This document shows positions 31,401 to 38,548 of a DNA stretch of 38,548 bases, in pieces. Location: the NCBI GenBank assembly GCA_902801825.1, contig CADCJS010000007.1:1-38548 (forward strand), written 5' to 3'. This DNA is from an uncultured Erysipelotrichaceae bacterium (GTDB lineage Bacteria > Bacillota_I > Bacilli_A > RF39 > UBA660). Both the position numbers and the translations under genes were made by a program. Every line of letters begins with the position of its first letter. The first letter of the stretch is position 1. The notes under the pieces were generated by a model, which saw only the letters and a program-made list of their open reading frames with translations, had not been told where the DNA came from and searched no databases.

Positions 31401-31889
31401 ATGGTTTTAATACAAATATTTATTATCAGATTATTTGATGCATTATTAATGACAATTGAAACAATACAAATAATTAAAGGAAATAGAAAGATTGGTTCTA
31501 TACTAAGTTTTATAGAAGTACTAATATGGTTTTTAATAATCAAAGAAGCATTAAGAGAGAATAATAGTTTTTTAGTTGCATTAGTATATGCTTTAGGTTA
31601 TTGTATAGGAACTTATTTAGGTAGTTTTTTATCAAATAAATATTCTAAAGAAAAGATTATGGTACAAGTTATTTCTTCAAATAAAAATATAAAAGAAATA
31701 TTAAAAAATAATGATATTCCTTTTTCCTTAATTAATTCTAGTGGTTCTTATAGTAATAATTATATTTTTTTAATTATTATTAATAATAATTTATTTATAA
31801 AAATAAAAAACTTAGTTTTAAAAGAAGATAGTAATGCTTTTATATCTACTTATGAAAGTAAAAAAATAATTAATGGTTATTTCCATTAA
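31401..31889 (+). CDS. UPF0316 (YebE-like, DUF2179) membrane protein
   Basis: 162 residues. Start taken as the ATG at 31401 with TTAGGTGA 5 nt upstream; the GTG at 31392 is inside that site. Three hydrophobic helices in residues 1-75, with the family segment IETIQIIKGNRKIGSILSFI and LVYALGYCIGTYLGSFLSNK. The C-terminal cytoplasmic part is a small alpha/beta domain (KIMVQVISSNKNIKEIL). Function unknown; some relatives bind or respond to cyclic-di-AMP-like signals is not shown here. Confidence 0.85.
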   Translation: MVLIQIFIIRLFDALLMTIETIQIIKGNRKIGSILSFIEVLIWFLIIKEALRENNSFLVALVYALGYCIGTYLGSFLSNKYSKEKIMVQVISSNKNIKEILKNNDIPFSLINSSGSYSNNYIFLIIINNNLFIKIKNLVLKEDSNAFISTYESKKIINGYFH

Positions 31890-32278
31890 TTATTTTTCTT
31901 TAACTCTATAGATTTACTAACAACTTCTTCTATTTGCGCAGTTGAAAATGGTTTTAATAAAATTGCAGAAACATCATATGTTTTTACCTTACCTATTATT
32001 TCTGGTGCTTCTTCACCTGTAATTATATCAACTGGTATTCTAGAAAGAATTCCCTTTTCCTTAGCATAATCAAGTACTTCAAATCCATCCATTTCAGGCA
32101 TATTTAAATCAAGTAAAATCACTTCAATATTTAAAGAATCTACTTTTTCTAAGTATTCCATTGCTTCTTTTCCATTTGAAGCGGTTAATACATTATATTT
32201 TCCATTATATACATGTTCTATTAAATTTCTAGTTATGTTTGAGTCATCTATTATTAAAATAGTTTTTAATTCATTCAT
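31886..32278 (-). CDS. single-domain response regulator (CheY-like receiver)
   Basis: 130 residues, receiver only. Acidic pair in IIDDSNITR near 10-11, phosphorylatable Asp in ILLDLNMPEMDGFEVL near 57, Thr in DIITGEEAPE near 86, Lys in LLKPFSTAQIE near 108. No output domain. Its gene is 4 nt after the Hpt gene, so the two likely form a phosphotransfer pair; the kinase is not nearby. ATG with GGGAG. Confidence 0.92.
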   Translation of the reverse strand: MNELKTILIIDDSNITRNLIEHVYNGKYNVLTASNGKEAMEYLEKVDSLNIEVILLDLNMPEMDGFEVLDYAKEKGILSRIPVDIITGEEAPEIIGKVKTYDVSAILLKPFSTAQIEEVVSKSIELKKNN

Positions 32279-32282
32279 ATTA

Positions 32283-32642
32283 TTATCTCCCTAAATACTT
32301 TTTACATATATCTTTAACTTTTTTTATTTCTTCAATAAAACTATCAAAATTATTATTTATAAAATCTAGATCACTATTTTTACCAGCCATTTCATGATTT
32401 AATGCAATATCTGCTAAAAACATAATACCTAAATATTTACAATCACTTTTTATAGAATGTGATAAAATACCATAATTTTCAAAATCATTATTATTCTTAT
32501 AATTAGTTAATTCTTTTATTCTATTATCTATTTCATCTACAAAACCAGTCATAGTTTCATTATAGAAGTCTATATCTCCTAATAGTTCTAAACCATGATC
32601 TACATCTATATTATTATCTTTTAAGAATTGTTCATCTAACAT
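32283..32642 (-). CDS. histidine phosphotransfer (Hpt) domain protein
   Basis: 119 residues, helical bundle. The phosphate-carrying His is in LSHSIKSDCKYLG near 60-72, matching the Hpt core A-H-x-L-K-S/G-x-x-x-x-L/I-G. N-terminal NNIDVDHGLELLGDIDFYNE matches the opening of Hpt domains (I-D-x-x-x-G-L-x-x). Relay partner is probably the receiver encoded just downstream. Output unknown. Confidence 0.87.
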   Translation of the reverse strand: MLDEQFLKDNNIDVDHGLELLGDIDFYNETMTGFVDEIDNRIKELTNYKNNNDFENYGILSHSIKSDCKYLGIMFLADIALNHEMAGKNSDLDFINNNFDSFIEEIKKVKDICKKYLGR

Positions 32643-32718
32643 ATTATACCTCCTATTTTAATTATATCATATAAACAAGCATTAATCTATTTTACATTTT
32701 TTATTTACATTTAATTAA

Positions 32719-32751
32719 CAAAAAAAAGATTGATTAAATTGTATCAATCTT
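32719..32751 (-). terminator. terminator of the pyruvate kinase gene
   Basis: Arms AAGATTGAT / ATCAATCTT overlapping the last codons and stop of pyk, then eight T on the minus strand. Confidence 0.85.
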
Positions 32752-34191
32752 CATAATATTACTATCAACATATTTTCTTGAACTTTCGATTGAATCAACA
32801 AATCCTGCAGTTATAACAATCTTATCTCCAGAATTTAATTCAATTCCTTCTTTTTCAGCAAATTCTATTGCACATTTTCTAGCATCAGATATAAAGTCAT
32901 TTAAGTTATCATTTTGTTTATTAACCATTGAATAAACGCCATAATTTAAACCTAATCTTCTACCTAATTTTTCTTCTTCACAAATTGCAAGTATAGGTGC
33001 TTTTGGTTTTAAATTACTTAATATTTGTGCAGTTTTTCCTGTATGTGATTGAACTACTATTAATTTAGCATTCATTACATTAGCACAGTTTAATACTCCA
33101 TTTGCTAAAGCTATAGAATCTTTATCAGCTTCTACATCTGGTAATTTAAATTTACCTTCAAAATTAGTATGTTTTTCTGTTGCTTCACAAATTTTAGCCA
33201 TAGCTGTAACTGTTTCAATTGGGTGTTTACCAATTGTTGTTTCCCCTGAAAGCATAACTGCATCTGTTCCATCAAAAACAGCATTTGCTATATCAGCAGT
33301 TTCTGCTCTTTTAGGTCTATTATTTTCCATCATTGTTTCTAACATTTCAGTTGCAACAATAACAATTTTTCCCATTTCTCTAGCAGTCTTAATAATATCT
33401 TTTTGAATAGCTGGAATTTCTTCTGGTGCAACTTCAGATCCTAAATCTCCTCTACCAATCATAACACCATCAGAATTTTCAAATATTTCTTTTAAGTTTT
33501 TAACACCTAAAATACTTTCTACTTTACATATAATTTTTAAATCTTCTCTACCATATTCTTTTAATAATTCTTTAATTTCTAATATATTTTCTTTATTAGA
33601 TACAAATGAAATAGCTAAATATTCTCCACCATTTTCACAAGCATATTTAATATCTTCTCTATCTTTTTCTGAAATATATGGAATATTTAATGGTTTACCT
33701 GGAACTATAAAACTTTTTCTACTTCCTAAGAATCCTCCTTGTTTAATTAAACAAGTAACTCCATCTTCTTCTTTAGAAATAACTTCAACAATCATCTTAG
33801 CATTTTCAAGCCAAACTTCATCATTAACATCTAAACCATCTATTACTGATGGATGATTTATTGTTATTCTTTCTTCATTACCAACAACATTTTCTTTTAC
33901 TATTCTAATAGTTTTACCTGCGACTAAAGTAGCTCCTTCAGTACCATCTTCATTAGTTTGCATTACACCACCACGTAATTCTGGTCCTTTAGTATCCCAT
34001 AAAATAGAAATATTTTTTCCAGTTCTCTTTCTTACTTCTCTAACACAATATAAAAATTGTTCTTTTTCTTCTTTTGTTGCATGTGAAAAATTTAATCTAG
34101 CAACATTCATTCCTGCTTTAACCATAGGTTCCATATTATGTGGTTCATTACTTGATGGACCTATACTACATATAATCTTAGTCTTTTTCAT
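32734..34191 (-). CDS. pyk: pyruvate kinase
   Basis: Last step of glycolysis: phosphoenolpyruvate plus ADP to pyruvate plus ATP. 485 residues from the ATG giving MKKTKIICSIGPSS, with AAGGAGTGAG upstream; the earlier GTG is inside that site. Motifs: MNVARLNFSHA near 30-40, WDTKGPELRGG near 65-75, KVESILGVKNL near 224, GVMIGRGDLGSEVAPEEIP near 243-261, and KRAETADIANAVFDGTDAV near 303-321. Length matches the form without the extra C-terminal PEP-utiliser domain of some Bacilli. Single gene with its own terminator. Confidence 0.96.
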   Translation of the reverse strand: MKKTKIICSIGPSSNEPHNMEPMVKAGMNVARLNFSHATKEEKEQFLYCVREVRKRTGKNISILWDTKGPELRGGVMQTNEDGTEGATLVAGKTIRIVKENVVGNEERITINHPSVIDGLDVNDEVWLENAKMIVEVISKEEDGVTCLIKQGGFLGSRKSFIVPGKPLNIPYISEKDREDIKYACENGGEYLAISFVSNKENILEIKELLKEYGREDLKIICKVESILGVKNLKEIFENSDGVMIGRGDLGSEVAPEEIPAIQKDIIKTAREMGKIVIVATEMLETMMENNRPKRAETADIANAVFDGTDAVMLSGETTIGKHPIETVTAMAKICEATEKHTNFEGKFKLPDVEADKDSIALANGVLNCANVMNAKLIVVQSHTGKTAQILSNLKPKAPILAICEEEKLGRRLGLNYGVYSMVNKQNDNLNDFISDARKCAIEFAEKEGIELNSGDKIVITAGFVDSIESSRKYVDSNIMKIDTI

Positions 34192-34278
34192 TATACTCAC
34201 TCCTTTTTTTTAAAAGCAGTTAAATTATAACAAAAATCCTTTATTTTATCAATAATTTTTAAGTATTATTTTAAATTT

Positions 34279-35016
34279 TTATCCTAAAGATATGTCAAGT
34301 ATCATCATAATTATAAAACCTATTCCTAAGTAAAAGGTTCCTATCTTAGAATAATTATTATAATGATATTTTGGAATAAGTTCATCTGCTACTACAAAAA
34401 ACATTGCACCTGAAGCAAAAGATAATAAATAAGGCATAATTTTTATTACTGAATTTAATAATATAATTGTTATTAAACCGCTAATAGGTTCTATTAAACC
34501 AGATAATACTCCATATAAAAATGATTTATTCTTTTTATAACCTTTGCTTTTTAAAGGCATAGATACAATTGCACCCTCGGGGATATTTTGAAGTGCTATT
34601 CCAAATGATAAAGCAAATGCACTAGCCATAGTAATAGATGAACCATTTTTTAATGCACTTATTAAAGCTACTCCTACAGCCATACCTTCTGGTATATTAT
34701 GAACTGTAATTGCAAATAACATTTTTGAATTACTTTCTTTTTTATTATTTGGATATAAATAATCAAGTATTAATAAAAAAATAATTCCAAGAATGAATCC
34801 TAAACTTGGTGGTAAAAATGGAATTATATTTTTTTTACTTAACTCAATGGATGGTATTATTAATGACCAAATCGAAGAAGCAATCATTATCCCAGATGAT
34901 AATCCCATTAACACACTTTCATATTTTTTATTTATACTATTTTTCATAAAAAATACAAATGATGCACCTAATGTCGTTCCTATGAAAGGCAATAATAAAA
35001 TAAATATACTTTTCAT
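34279..35016 (-). CDS. ZIP-family metal transporter
   Basis: Divalent metal uptake (zinc, iron or manganese) across the cytoplasmic membrane. 245 residues, about eight transmembrane helices. Metal-binding helices IV and V carry TVHNIPEGMAVGVAL near 103-117 and ALQNIPEGAIVSMPL near 139-153, as in the ZupT group. The His-rich loop of larger members is absent. ATG with TAGGAGG. Stands alone. Confidence 0.9.
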   Translation of the reverse strand: MKSIFILLLPFIGTTLGASFVFFMKNSINKKYESVLMGLSSGIMIASSIWSLIIPSIELSKKNIIPFLPPSLGFILGIIFLLILDYLYPNNKKESNSKMLFAITVHNIPEGMAVGVALISALKNGSSITMASAFALSFGIALQNIPEGAIVSMPLKSKGYKKNKSFLYGVLSGLIEPISGLITIILLNSVIKIMPYLLSFASGAMFFVVADELIPKYHYNNYSKIGTFYLGIGFIIMMILDISLG

Positions 35017-35059
35017 TTTTCCTCCTAATAATATATTATTCTGAAAAAATAAAAATGTT

Positions 35060-35086
35060 AAAAGAAGTCAACTTGTGACTTCTTTT
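35060..35086 (-). terminator. terminator of the DUF2779 operon
   Basis: Stem AAAAGAAGTCA / TGACTTCTTTT with a 5-nt loop, overlapping the gene's last codons. Confidence 0.7.
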
Positions 35087-36528
35087 AATTTATAAAATAT
35101 TTTAACCATAGCATAAGTATCTAATTCACAATACTTAAGTAAACTATTTTTTAGTTCTTTTTGTTTATCTTTATCTAAATTACACATATTAGCAAACATA
35201 TTCATCGCTTCACTTCCATTATGTACTAAATCTAGATTCTTATAATCTAAACTTGGATCATTTGGATATAATGCTGGTAATACATATTTAATTGAATATA
35301 TTCCATGCATATTTTTTGAATAATAATATCTATCTTTGAATGGTATCATTAAATCTTTTATATTTTTATAAATATTCATTAAATGATCTGATAAATCTTC
35401 GTATAAAATTGCTAATTCCTTAATAACCATTTTTTCAAAAGCCATATTATATGCAAGTACACAAACATCTTTTGGTATATCTTTAACTAAAGATTCAGCT
35501 AATTTTCTTCTAGGATCTATATCTGGTTCAGATAAAAATTCTTTGTGTTTTAGTTCATCATTAATAATATAATGTAAGGAGTATTGAAAAGGTATTTGCA
35601 TATAAGGTCTAGTTTTATCATATAAAGGTATAGACATTTGAAAAGTTTCAAAATCTAAGAAATATAAAGGATAAGTTAATTTATCTAAAAATTCTTTTAT
35701 TTTAGTTTTATCTATATAATCTTCTTCATCATATAATTCAAATTCTATTTGTTGTTTTATTTTATCACTTATTTTTATTTTTAATAATTCTTCATATTCA
35801 AAAATACCTTTATTATATAATTCAAATTTTTTATTATTATTAATTCCTTTTAAAGTAAATACATTTTGATTACCTAATCCTTTTGTACAATATTTAAAAA
35901 AAGGACAATTATATGGTTTAACACAATGAATTCCTAATAATTCGTCTGGTTCTCTTTTTTGATTCATATAATTATTTATTTCTTTTATATTTAGTTTTAT
36001 ATTTTCTAATTTTTCTTTAACATATTCAGTTACATCTTCTATATTAAATAATTCTTTTAGATTTAATTCTCCATTTCTTTCATATTGACTATTAATATAT
36101 ACAATACTAGCTTTTGTAACATTGTAACCCAAATTATTTAAAATATAATATTGATATGAAATATCTTCTTTATAAATATCCTTTACTTCTGTTGAACTTT
36201 TAACTTCATATATTTCAAAATCACTTTTATTTTTTTTTAAAATATCTACACTACAAAAATTATTATCATATTCAAAAGAAGCTTCTGTTATTACTACTTT
36301 ATCTAGATATAATAAACTTTTAGTATCTTCTATCATTTGTTTTAAATTTTCATTAAAAGATACATCAATATGAAAACCAAATAGATTTTTTGCTAGTTCC
36401 CCTACTTGTGTACCATTTTCTAAAACAGATTCATTAAGACTTTCTTTTTCTTCTGGTTTATATTCATTAAGCCATAACATTTTCTTACATTGAACCGCAT
36501 TACAATATTTTGATTTTGATAAATACAT
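35068..36528 (-). CDS. DUF2779 protein: Cas4-like plus DEDD-exonuclease-like
   Basis: 486 residues. ATG at 36528 follows AAAGGTAGTGAG; the upstream GTG overlaps the stop of the previous gene. N-terminal half is Cas4/PD-(D/E)XK-like: KYCNAVQCKKMLWLNEY near 6-22, ESVL.NGTQVGELA, EVKSS near 120, and Cys cluster HCVKPYNCPFFKYC near 205-218 that may hold an iron-sulfur cluster. C-terminal half is DUF2779: FLDFETFQMSIPLYDKTRPY near 296, VLAYNMAFEK near 365, and LLKYCELDTYAMVKI near 468, the D-x-E / D pattern of DEDD exonucleases. A nuclease is likely; biological role unknown. Coupled to the ASCH gene. Confidence 0.8.
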   Translation of the reverse strand: MYLSKSKYCNAVQCKKMLWLNEYKPEEKESLNESVLENGTQVGELAKNLFGFHIDVSFNENLKQMIEDTKSLLYLDKVVITEASFEYDNNFCSVDILKKNKSDFEIYEVKSSTEVKDIYKEDISYQYYILNNLGYNVTKASIVYINSQYERNGELNLKELFNIEDVTEYVKEKLENIKLNIKEINNYMNQKREPDELLGIHCVKPYNCPFFKYCTKGLGNQNVFTLKGINNNKKFELYNKGIFEYEELLKIKISDKIKQQIEFELYDEEDYIDKTKIKEFLDKLTYPLYFLDFETFQMSIPLYDKTRPYMQIPFQYSLHYIINDELKHKEFLSEPDIDPRRKLAESLVKDIPKDVCVLAYNMAFEKMVIKELAILYEDLSDHLMNIYKNIKDLMIPFKDRYYYSKNMHGIYSIKYVLPALYPNDPSLDYKNLDLVHNGSEAMNMFANMCNLDKDKQKELKNSLLKYCELDTYAMVKIFYKLKEVTS

Positions 36529-36529
36529 A

Positions 36530-36931
36530 TTACTCACTACCTTTATAATTCCATATTCCTAATTGACCTTTTACCCTTATAGGTTTAATAGGTTCTATTT
36601 CATCTAATACCCATGCATATCTTCCTACTTCGTATCTACCAGCGATAAAATTATTAGGATTTTTTTGTTTTTCTTTTTCTATAAATTCCTCAGTCATTTC
36701 TATACAATCAATCAATTTACATTTACAAATAATATAACCATAATTAAGATCATCTTCATTATATAAATATGATAATTCTTTTCTTTCTTTAACTTCTTTA
36801 GATAATTTTGCGACTCCAGCTTGAATATATAATTCACCTCTATAATTAGTTTTCCAGCTTCTAGTTTCAATATATTTAATTTTATTCTTTATTAAAGTTG
36901 CGAAAGGTTCTTTTATAGTTAATACTTTCAT
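36530..36931 (-). CDS. ASCH-domain protein
   Basis: 133-residue protein. Opens KVLTIKEPFATLIKNKIKYI with ETRSWKTNYRGELYIQAG, the ASCH signature (a PUA-like RNA-binding fold). GRYEVGRYAWVLDEIEPI near 98-115 and KGQLGIWNY near 121 complete the domain. Probably binds RNA or modified nucleotides; substrate unknown. ATG with AGGTGA. One nt before the DUF2779 gene; co-transcription suggests a shared role. Confidence 0.87.
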   Translation of the reverse strand: MKVLTIKEPFATLIKNKIKYIETRSWKTNYRGELYIQAGVAKLSKEVKERKELSYLYNEDDLNYGYIICKCKLIDCIEMTEEFIEKEKQKNPNNFIAGRYEVGRYAWVLDEIEPIKPIRVKGQLGIWNYKGSE

Positions 36932-37003
36932 TCAATCACCTATTTAATTATAACATATTTTATATTATAATTATTAATTATCAAGTATTTATATAATAAA
37001 AAA

Positions 37004-37023
37004 ATCGAACTTTTAAGTTCGAT
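37004..37023 (-). terminator. terminator of tRNA-Met
   Basis: Arms ATCGAACTT and AAGTTCGAT, then a T-run on the minus strand. Confidence 0.9.
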
Positions 37024-37034
37024 TAATTATCTTA

Positions 37035-37111
37035 TGGTAGCGACGGAGGGGGTCGAACCCACGACCTTTCGGGTATGAACCGAACGCTCTAGCCAACTGA
37101 GCTACATCGCC
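37035..37111 (-). tRNA. tRNA-Met (CAT), elongator type
   Basis: 77 nt including an encoded CCA. Anticodon loop TTCATAC in GGTTCATACC. The acceptor stem starts G1 with U72 (not the C1-A72 mismatch of initiator tRNA). The body is close to the elongator tRNA-Met of B. subtilis. The T-stem carries one U-U mismatch. Confidence 0.95.
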
Positions 37112-37124
37112 AAACAACAATAAA

Positions 37125-37153
37125 ATTATAACAAATAATAAAAAAATATACAA
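37125..37153 (-). promoter_or_regulatory. promoter of tRNA-Met
   Basis: -35 TTGTAT (plus 37148-37153), 17-nt spacer, -10 TATAAT (plus 37125-37130), close ahead of the tRNA. The -35 lies inside the mscL terminator stem. Confidence 0.75.
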
Positions 37154-37169
37154 GATATATTGTATATTT
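37144..37169 (-). terminator. terminator of mscL
   Basis: Arms AAATATACAA / TTGTATATTT with a 6-nt loop and T-run on the minus strand. Confidence 0.8.
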
Positions 37170-37172
37170 TTA

Positions 37173-37607
37173 TTATTTTCTTTTTTTAAGTAAATCTCTT
37201 ATTTCTTCAAGTAATAATACTTCATCAGTTTTTGTTATTAATACATCATCTTTTTGTTTCTTTTTGTTAATAGTCATTAATTTATTAACACCTTTTAACA
37301 TTAAGAACAATACAAAAGCCATGATTAAGAAATTAATAATTGATGTTAAAAAATGTCCCCAATTTAAGTATTGACCACTCCATATTTTTAGTTGTCCTTT
37401 TACTTCTGCTCCTCCAATAGAATTAATAATTGGATTTATAAAATCATCTGTTAATGCTGTTACTATAGAAGCAAATGCAGTACCTATAATAACACCTATT
37501 GCCATATCCATTACATTTCCTTTTAATACAAATGATTTAAATTCTTCTATAAATCCTTTACCTTTACCTGCAACATTTTTTATTTTTTCTTTTTCTACTT
37601 TTTTCAT
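37173..37607 (-). CDS. mscL: large-conductance mechanosensitive channel
   Basis: Pentameric membrane valve opened by membrane tension on osmotic downshock. 144 residues. N-terminal FIEEFKSFVLKGNVMDMAIG is the conserved S1/TM1 start, continuing VIIGTAFASIVTALTDDFINP. The second helix LTSIINFLIMAFVLFLMLKG lies near 86-105. The C-terminal cytoplasmic bundle DEVLLLEEIRDLLKKRK closes it. ATG with AAAGGAAAT. Confidence 0.96.
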   Translation of the reverse strand: MKKVEKEKIKNVAGKGKGFIEEFKSFVLKGNVMDMAIGVIIGTAFASIVTALTDDFINPIINSIGGAEVKGQLKIWSGQYLNWGHFLTSIINFLIMAFVLFLMLKGVNKLMTINKKKQKDDVLITKTDEVLLLEEIRDLLKKRK

Positions 37608-37640
37608 ATAATATTTCCTTTCTAATTATATTTTAACATA

Positions 37641-37670
37641 AAAAATAAAAAAAAGAACAAAATGTTCTTT
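37641..37670 (-). terminator. terminator of the ABC exporter gene
   Basis: Arms AAAGAACA / TGTTCTTT with a 3-nt loop, just after the original stop at 37671, and a T-rich tail on the minus strand. Confidence 0.8.
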
Positions 37671-38548
37671 TTATGAATTTAAAGATTCACTGTTGTATAA
37701 ACTTTTATATTTATCATTTGTTTTTAATAGTTCTTTATGTGTCCCTTCTCCTACAATTTTTCCATCTTCAACTACATATATTACATCTGCATCTTTTTCC
37801 ATCTTCAACTACATATATTACATCTGCATCTTCTATAGTTGATAAACGATGTGCAACAACTATAACTGTATGTTCTTTAACTAAGTTATCAATAGTTTCT
37901 TTAATATATTCTTGAGAATTATTATCAAGTGCGCTTGTTGCTTCATCAAATAAAATAACTTTTGATTCTTTTGCTAGAGTACGAGCAATAGATAATCTTT
38001 GTTTTTGACCACCAGATAAATTAACTCCACCTTCCCCTAAAAGTGTTTTGTAATTTTTAGGTAATGACATAATATAATCATCTAAATATGCCATTTTACA
38101 ATATTTTCTTACATCTTCTAATTTTATTTTTTTATTTAATACTTTAAAATTATCTAGAATAGTTCTATTAAAAATAAATGGTTCTTGTCTTATTATTGAA
38201 ATATTCTTTCTTAAGGTTTCTTCATCAATATCTTTTATATTAATACCGTCTAAAGTTATTTCTCCTTTAGTTATATCAAATACTCTAGTAAGTAAATTAA
38301 ATAGTGTTGATTTACCTTGACCAGATTTACCTACTATCGCAATCTTTTTATTGGGTTCAAGTTTTAAATTAAAATTATTTAAAACATTTTCCCCTCCCGG
38401 ATAAGCAAATGTTACATCTTTAAATTCAATAATGCCTTTTACGTCATCCAATTTAATATCACCATATTTTTCGTCATTAAATTTTTTATTCAATATTATT
38501 TCATTAATTCTTCCTAAAGCAACTAATACTCTTTGATATGTTTGATTT
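37671..38548 (-). pseudogene. ABC exporter (permease-ATPase fusion), 3' part, frameshifted
   Basis: C-terminal ATPase half of an exporter; the membrane domain lies beyond the right edge, and codons at 38494-38548 (VLVALGRINEI) continue the frame outward. Walker A GKSGQGKST, Q-loop IRQEPFIF, signature LSGGQKQR, Walker B VILFDEATSALD and the switch VVAHRLST are all intact. A perfect 37-bp tandem duplication (37757-37830) after VIYVVEDGK shifts the frame: as read, the protein ends RCRCNICS at 37768. Without it, it would go on IVGEGTHKELL to a stop at 37671. The lost ~28 residues lie after all motifs, so the protein may still work. A sequencing or assembly error is also possible. Confidence 0.85.
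37757..37830. repeat. 37-bp perfect tandem duplication
   Basis: Two adjacent identical units, 37757-37793 and 37794-37830, inside the ABC exporter gene. 37 is not a multiple of three, hence the frameshift. Confidence 0.9.

Noticed and set aside
37035-37111. Initiator tRNA-fMet or tRNA-Ile2 with CAT anticodon
   Set aside because: There is no C1-A72 mismatch and the body matches elongator tRNA-Met of Bacillus much better.
1-38548. Mycoplasma-type code (TGA as Trp)
   Set aside because: TGA ends several genes at the expected place and Trp is encoded by TGG throughout.

Overview
The window is very AT-rich DNA from a spore-forming Bacillota, most likely an uncultured, Mollicutes-adjacent lineage of Bacilli. 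Evidence: a SpoIIGA–SigE pair, YlbD/YlbE/YlbF homologues, a GerA-type germinant receptor, a class B PBP resembling SpoVD, and an elongator tRNA-Met close to the Bacillus form. TGA is used as stop (e.g. 17915, 22350, 12120), so this is not the Mycoplasma code. Ribosome binding sites are often the GGTGA type, and several real starts lie 9-15 nt inside the longest open frame (including TTG and GTG starts, and probably AUA for infC).

Layout. 1-10 kb, nearly all on the minus strand: a secreted protein cut by the window edge, a PBP broken between its second and third active-site motifs, proS (type 3), sigE-spoIIGA, rsmD, ylbF-ylbE-ylbD, a DUF2207-LemA pair, and the infC-rpmI-rplT operon behind an L20-type attenuator. 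10.4-13.4 kb: a truncated DUF1016 nuclease, a membrane-anchored lytic-transglycosylase-like protein with a small partner, a secreted-protein remnant, and an AlkD-like glycosylase. 13.5-15.8 kb (plus): a calcineurin-like phosphoesterase and a UDP-sugar pyrophosphorylase, followed by an ORF6N remnant. 26.9-30.5 kb (plus): gerA-gerC-gerB, convergent with an OGG1-type glycosylase. 31.4-38.5 kb: a UPF0316-like protein, a receiver/Hpt pair, pyruvate kinase, a ZIP transporter, a DUF2779 nuclease with an ASCH protein, tRNA-Met, MscL, and an ABC exporter frameshifted by a 37-bp tandem duplication.

The most unusual part is about 16.1-25.7 kb. Single genes or small gene pairs (GNAT, MccF/S66 peptidase, HAM1 pyrophosphatase, three NUDIX hydrolases, histidine phosphatase, a modular repeat protein, uracil-DNA glycosylase, GNAT-YoaP) are separated by about 90-160 bp repeats. 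Each repeat has two parts. One is a displaced copy of the 3' end of the 23S rRNA uracil methyltransferase gene (rumA/rlmCD), still encoding versions of the peptide HVETVMVLERK. The other is a set of two or three copies of a 9-bp core (GAACATRTC on plus, GATATGTTC in gene sense), spaced 32 and 47 nt, with inverted repeats that differ in sequence between copies. The intact rumA (25654-26883) sits at the head of the array and its own DMF codons are the same core. This reads as a tandem, integron-like array of small gene cassettes accreted at the rumA 3' end, with each newcomer replacing the C-terminal codons. No recombinase is in the window, so mobilisation would have to be in trans. Some cassettes have no promoter and use the rumA tail as their ribosome binding site; others bring a terminator and promoter.

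Inside the array, one cassette encodes a 633-aa protein with twelve nearly identical 29-aa helical repeats that vary mainly at two positions, plus a small partner; both have an mTERF-like look.
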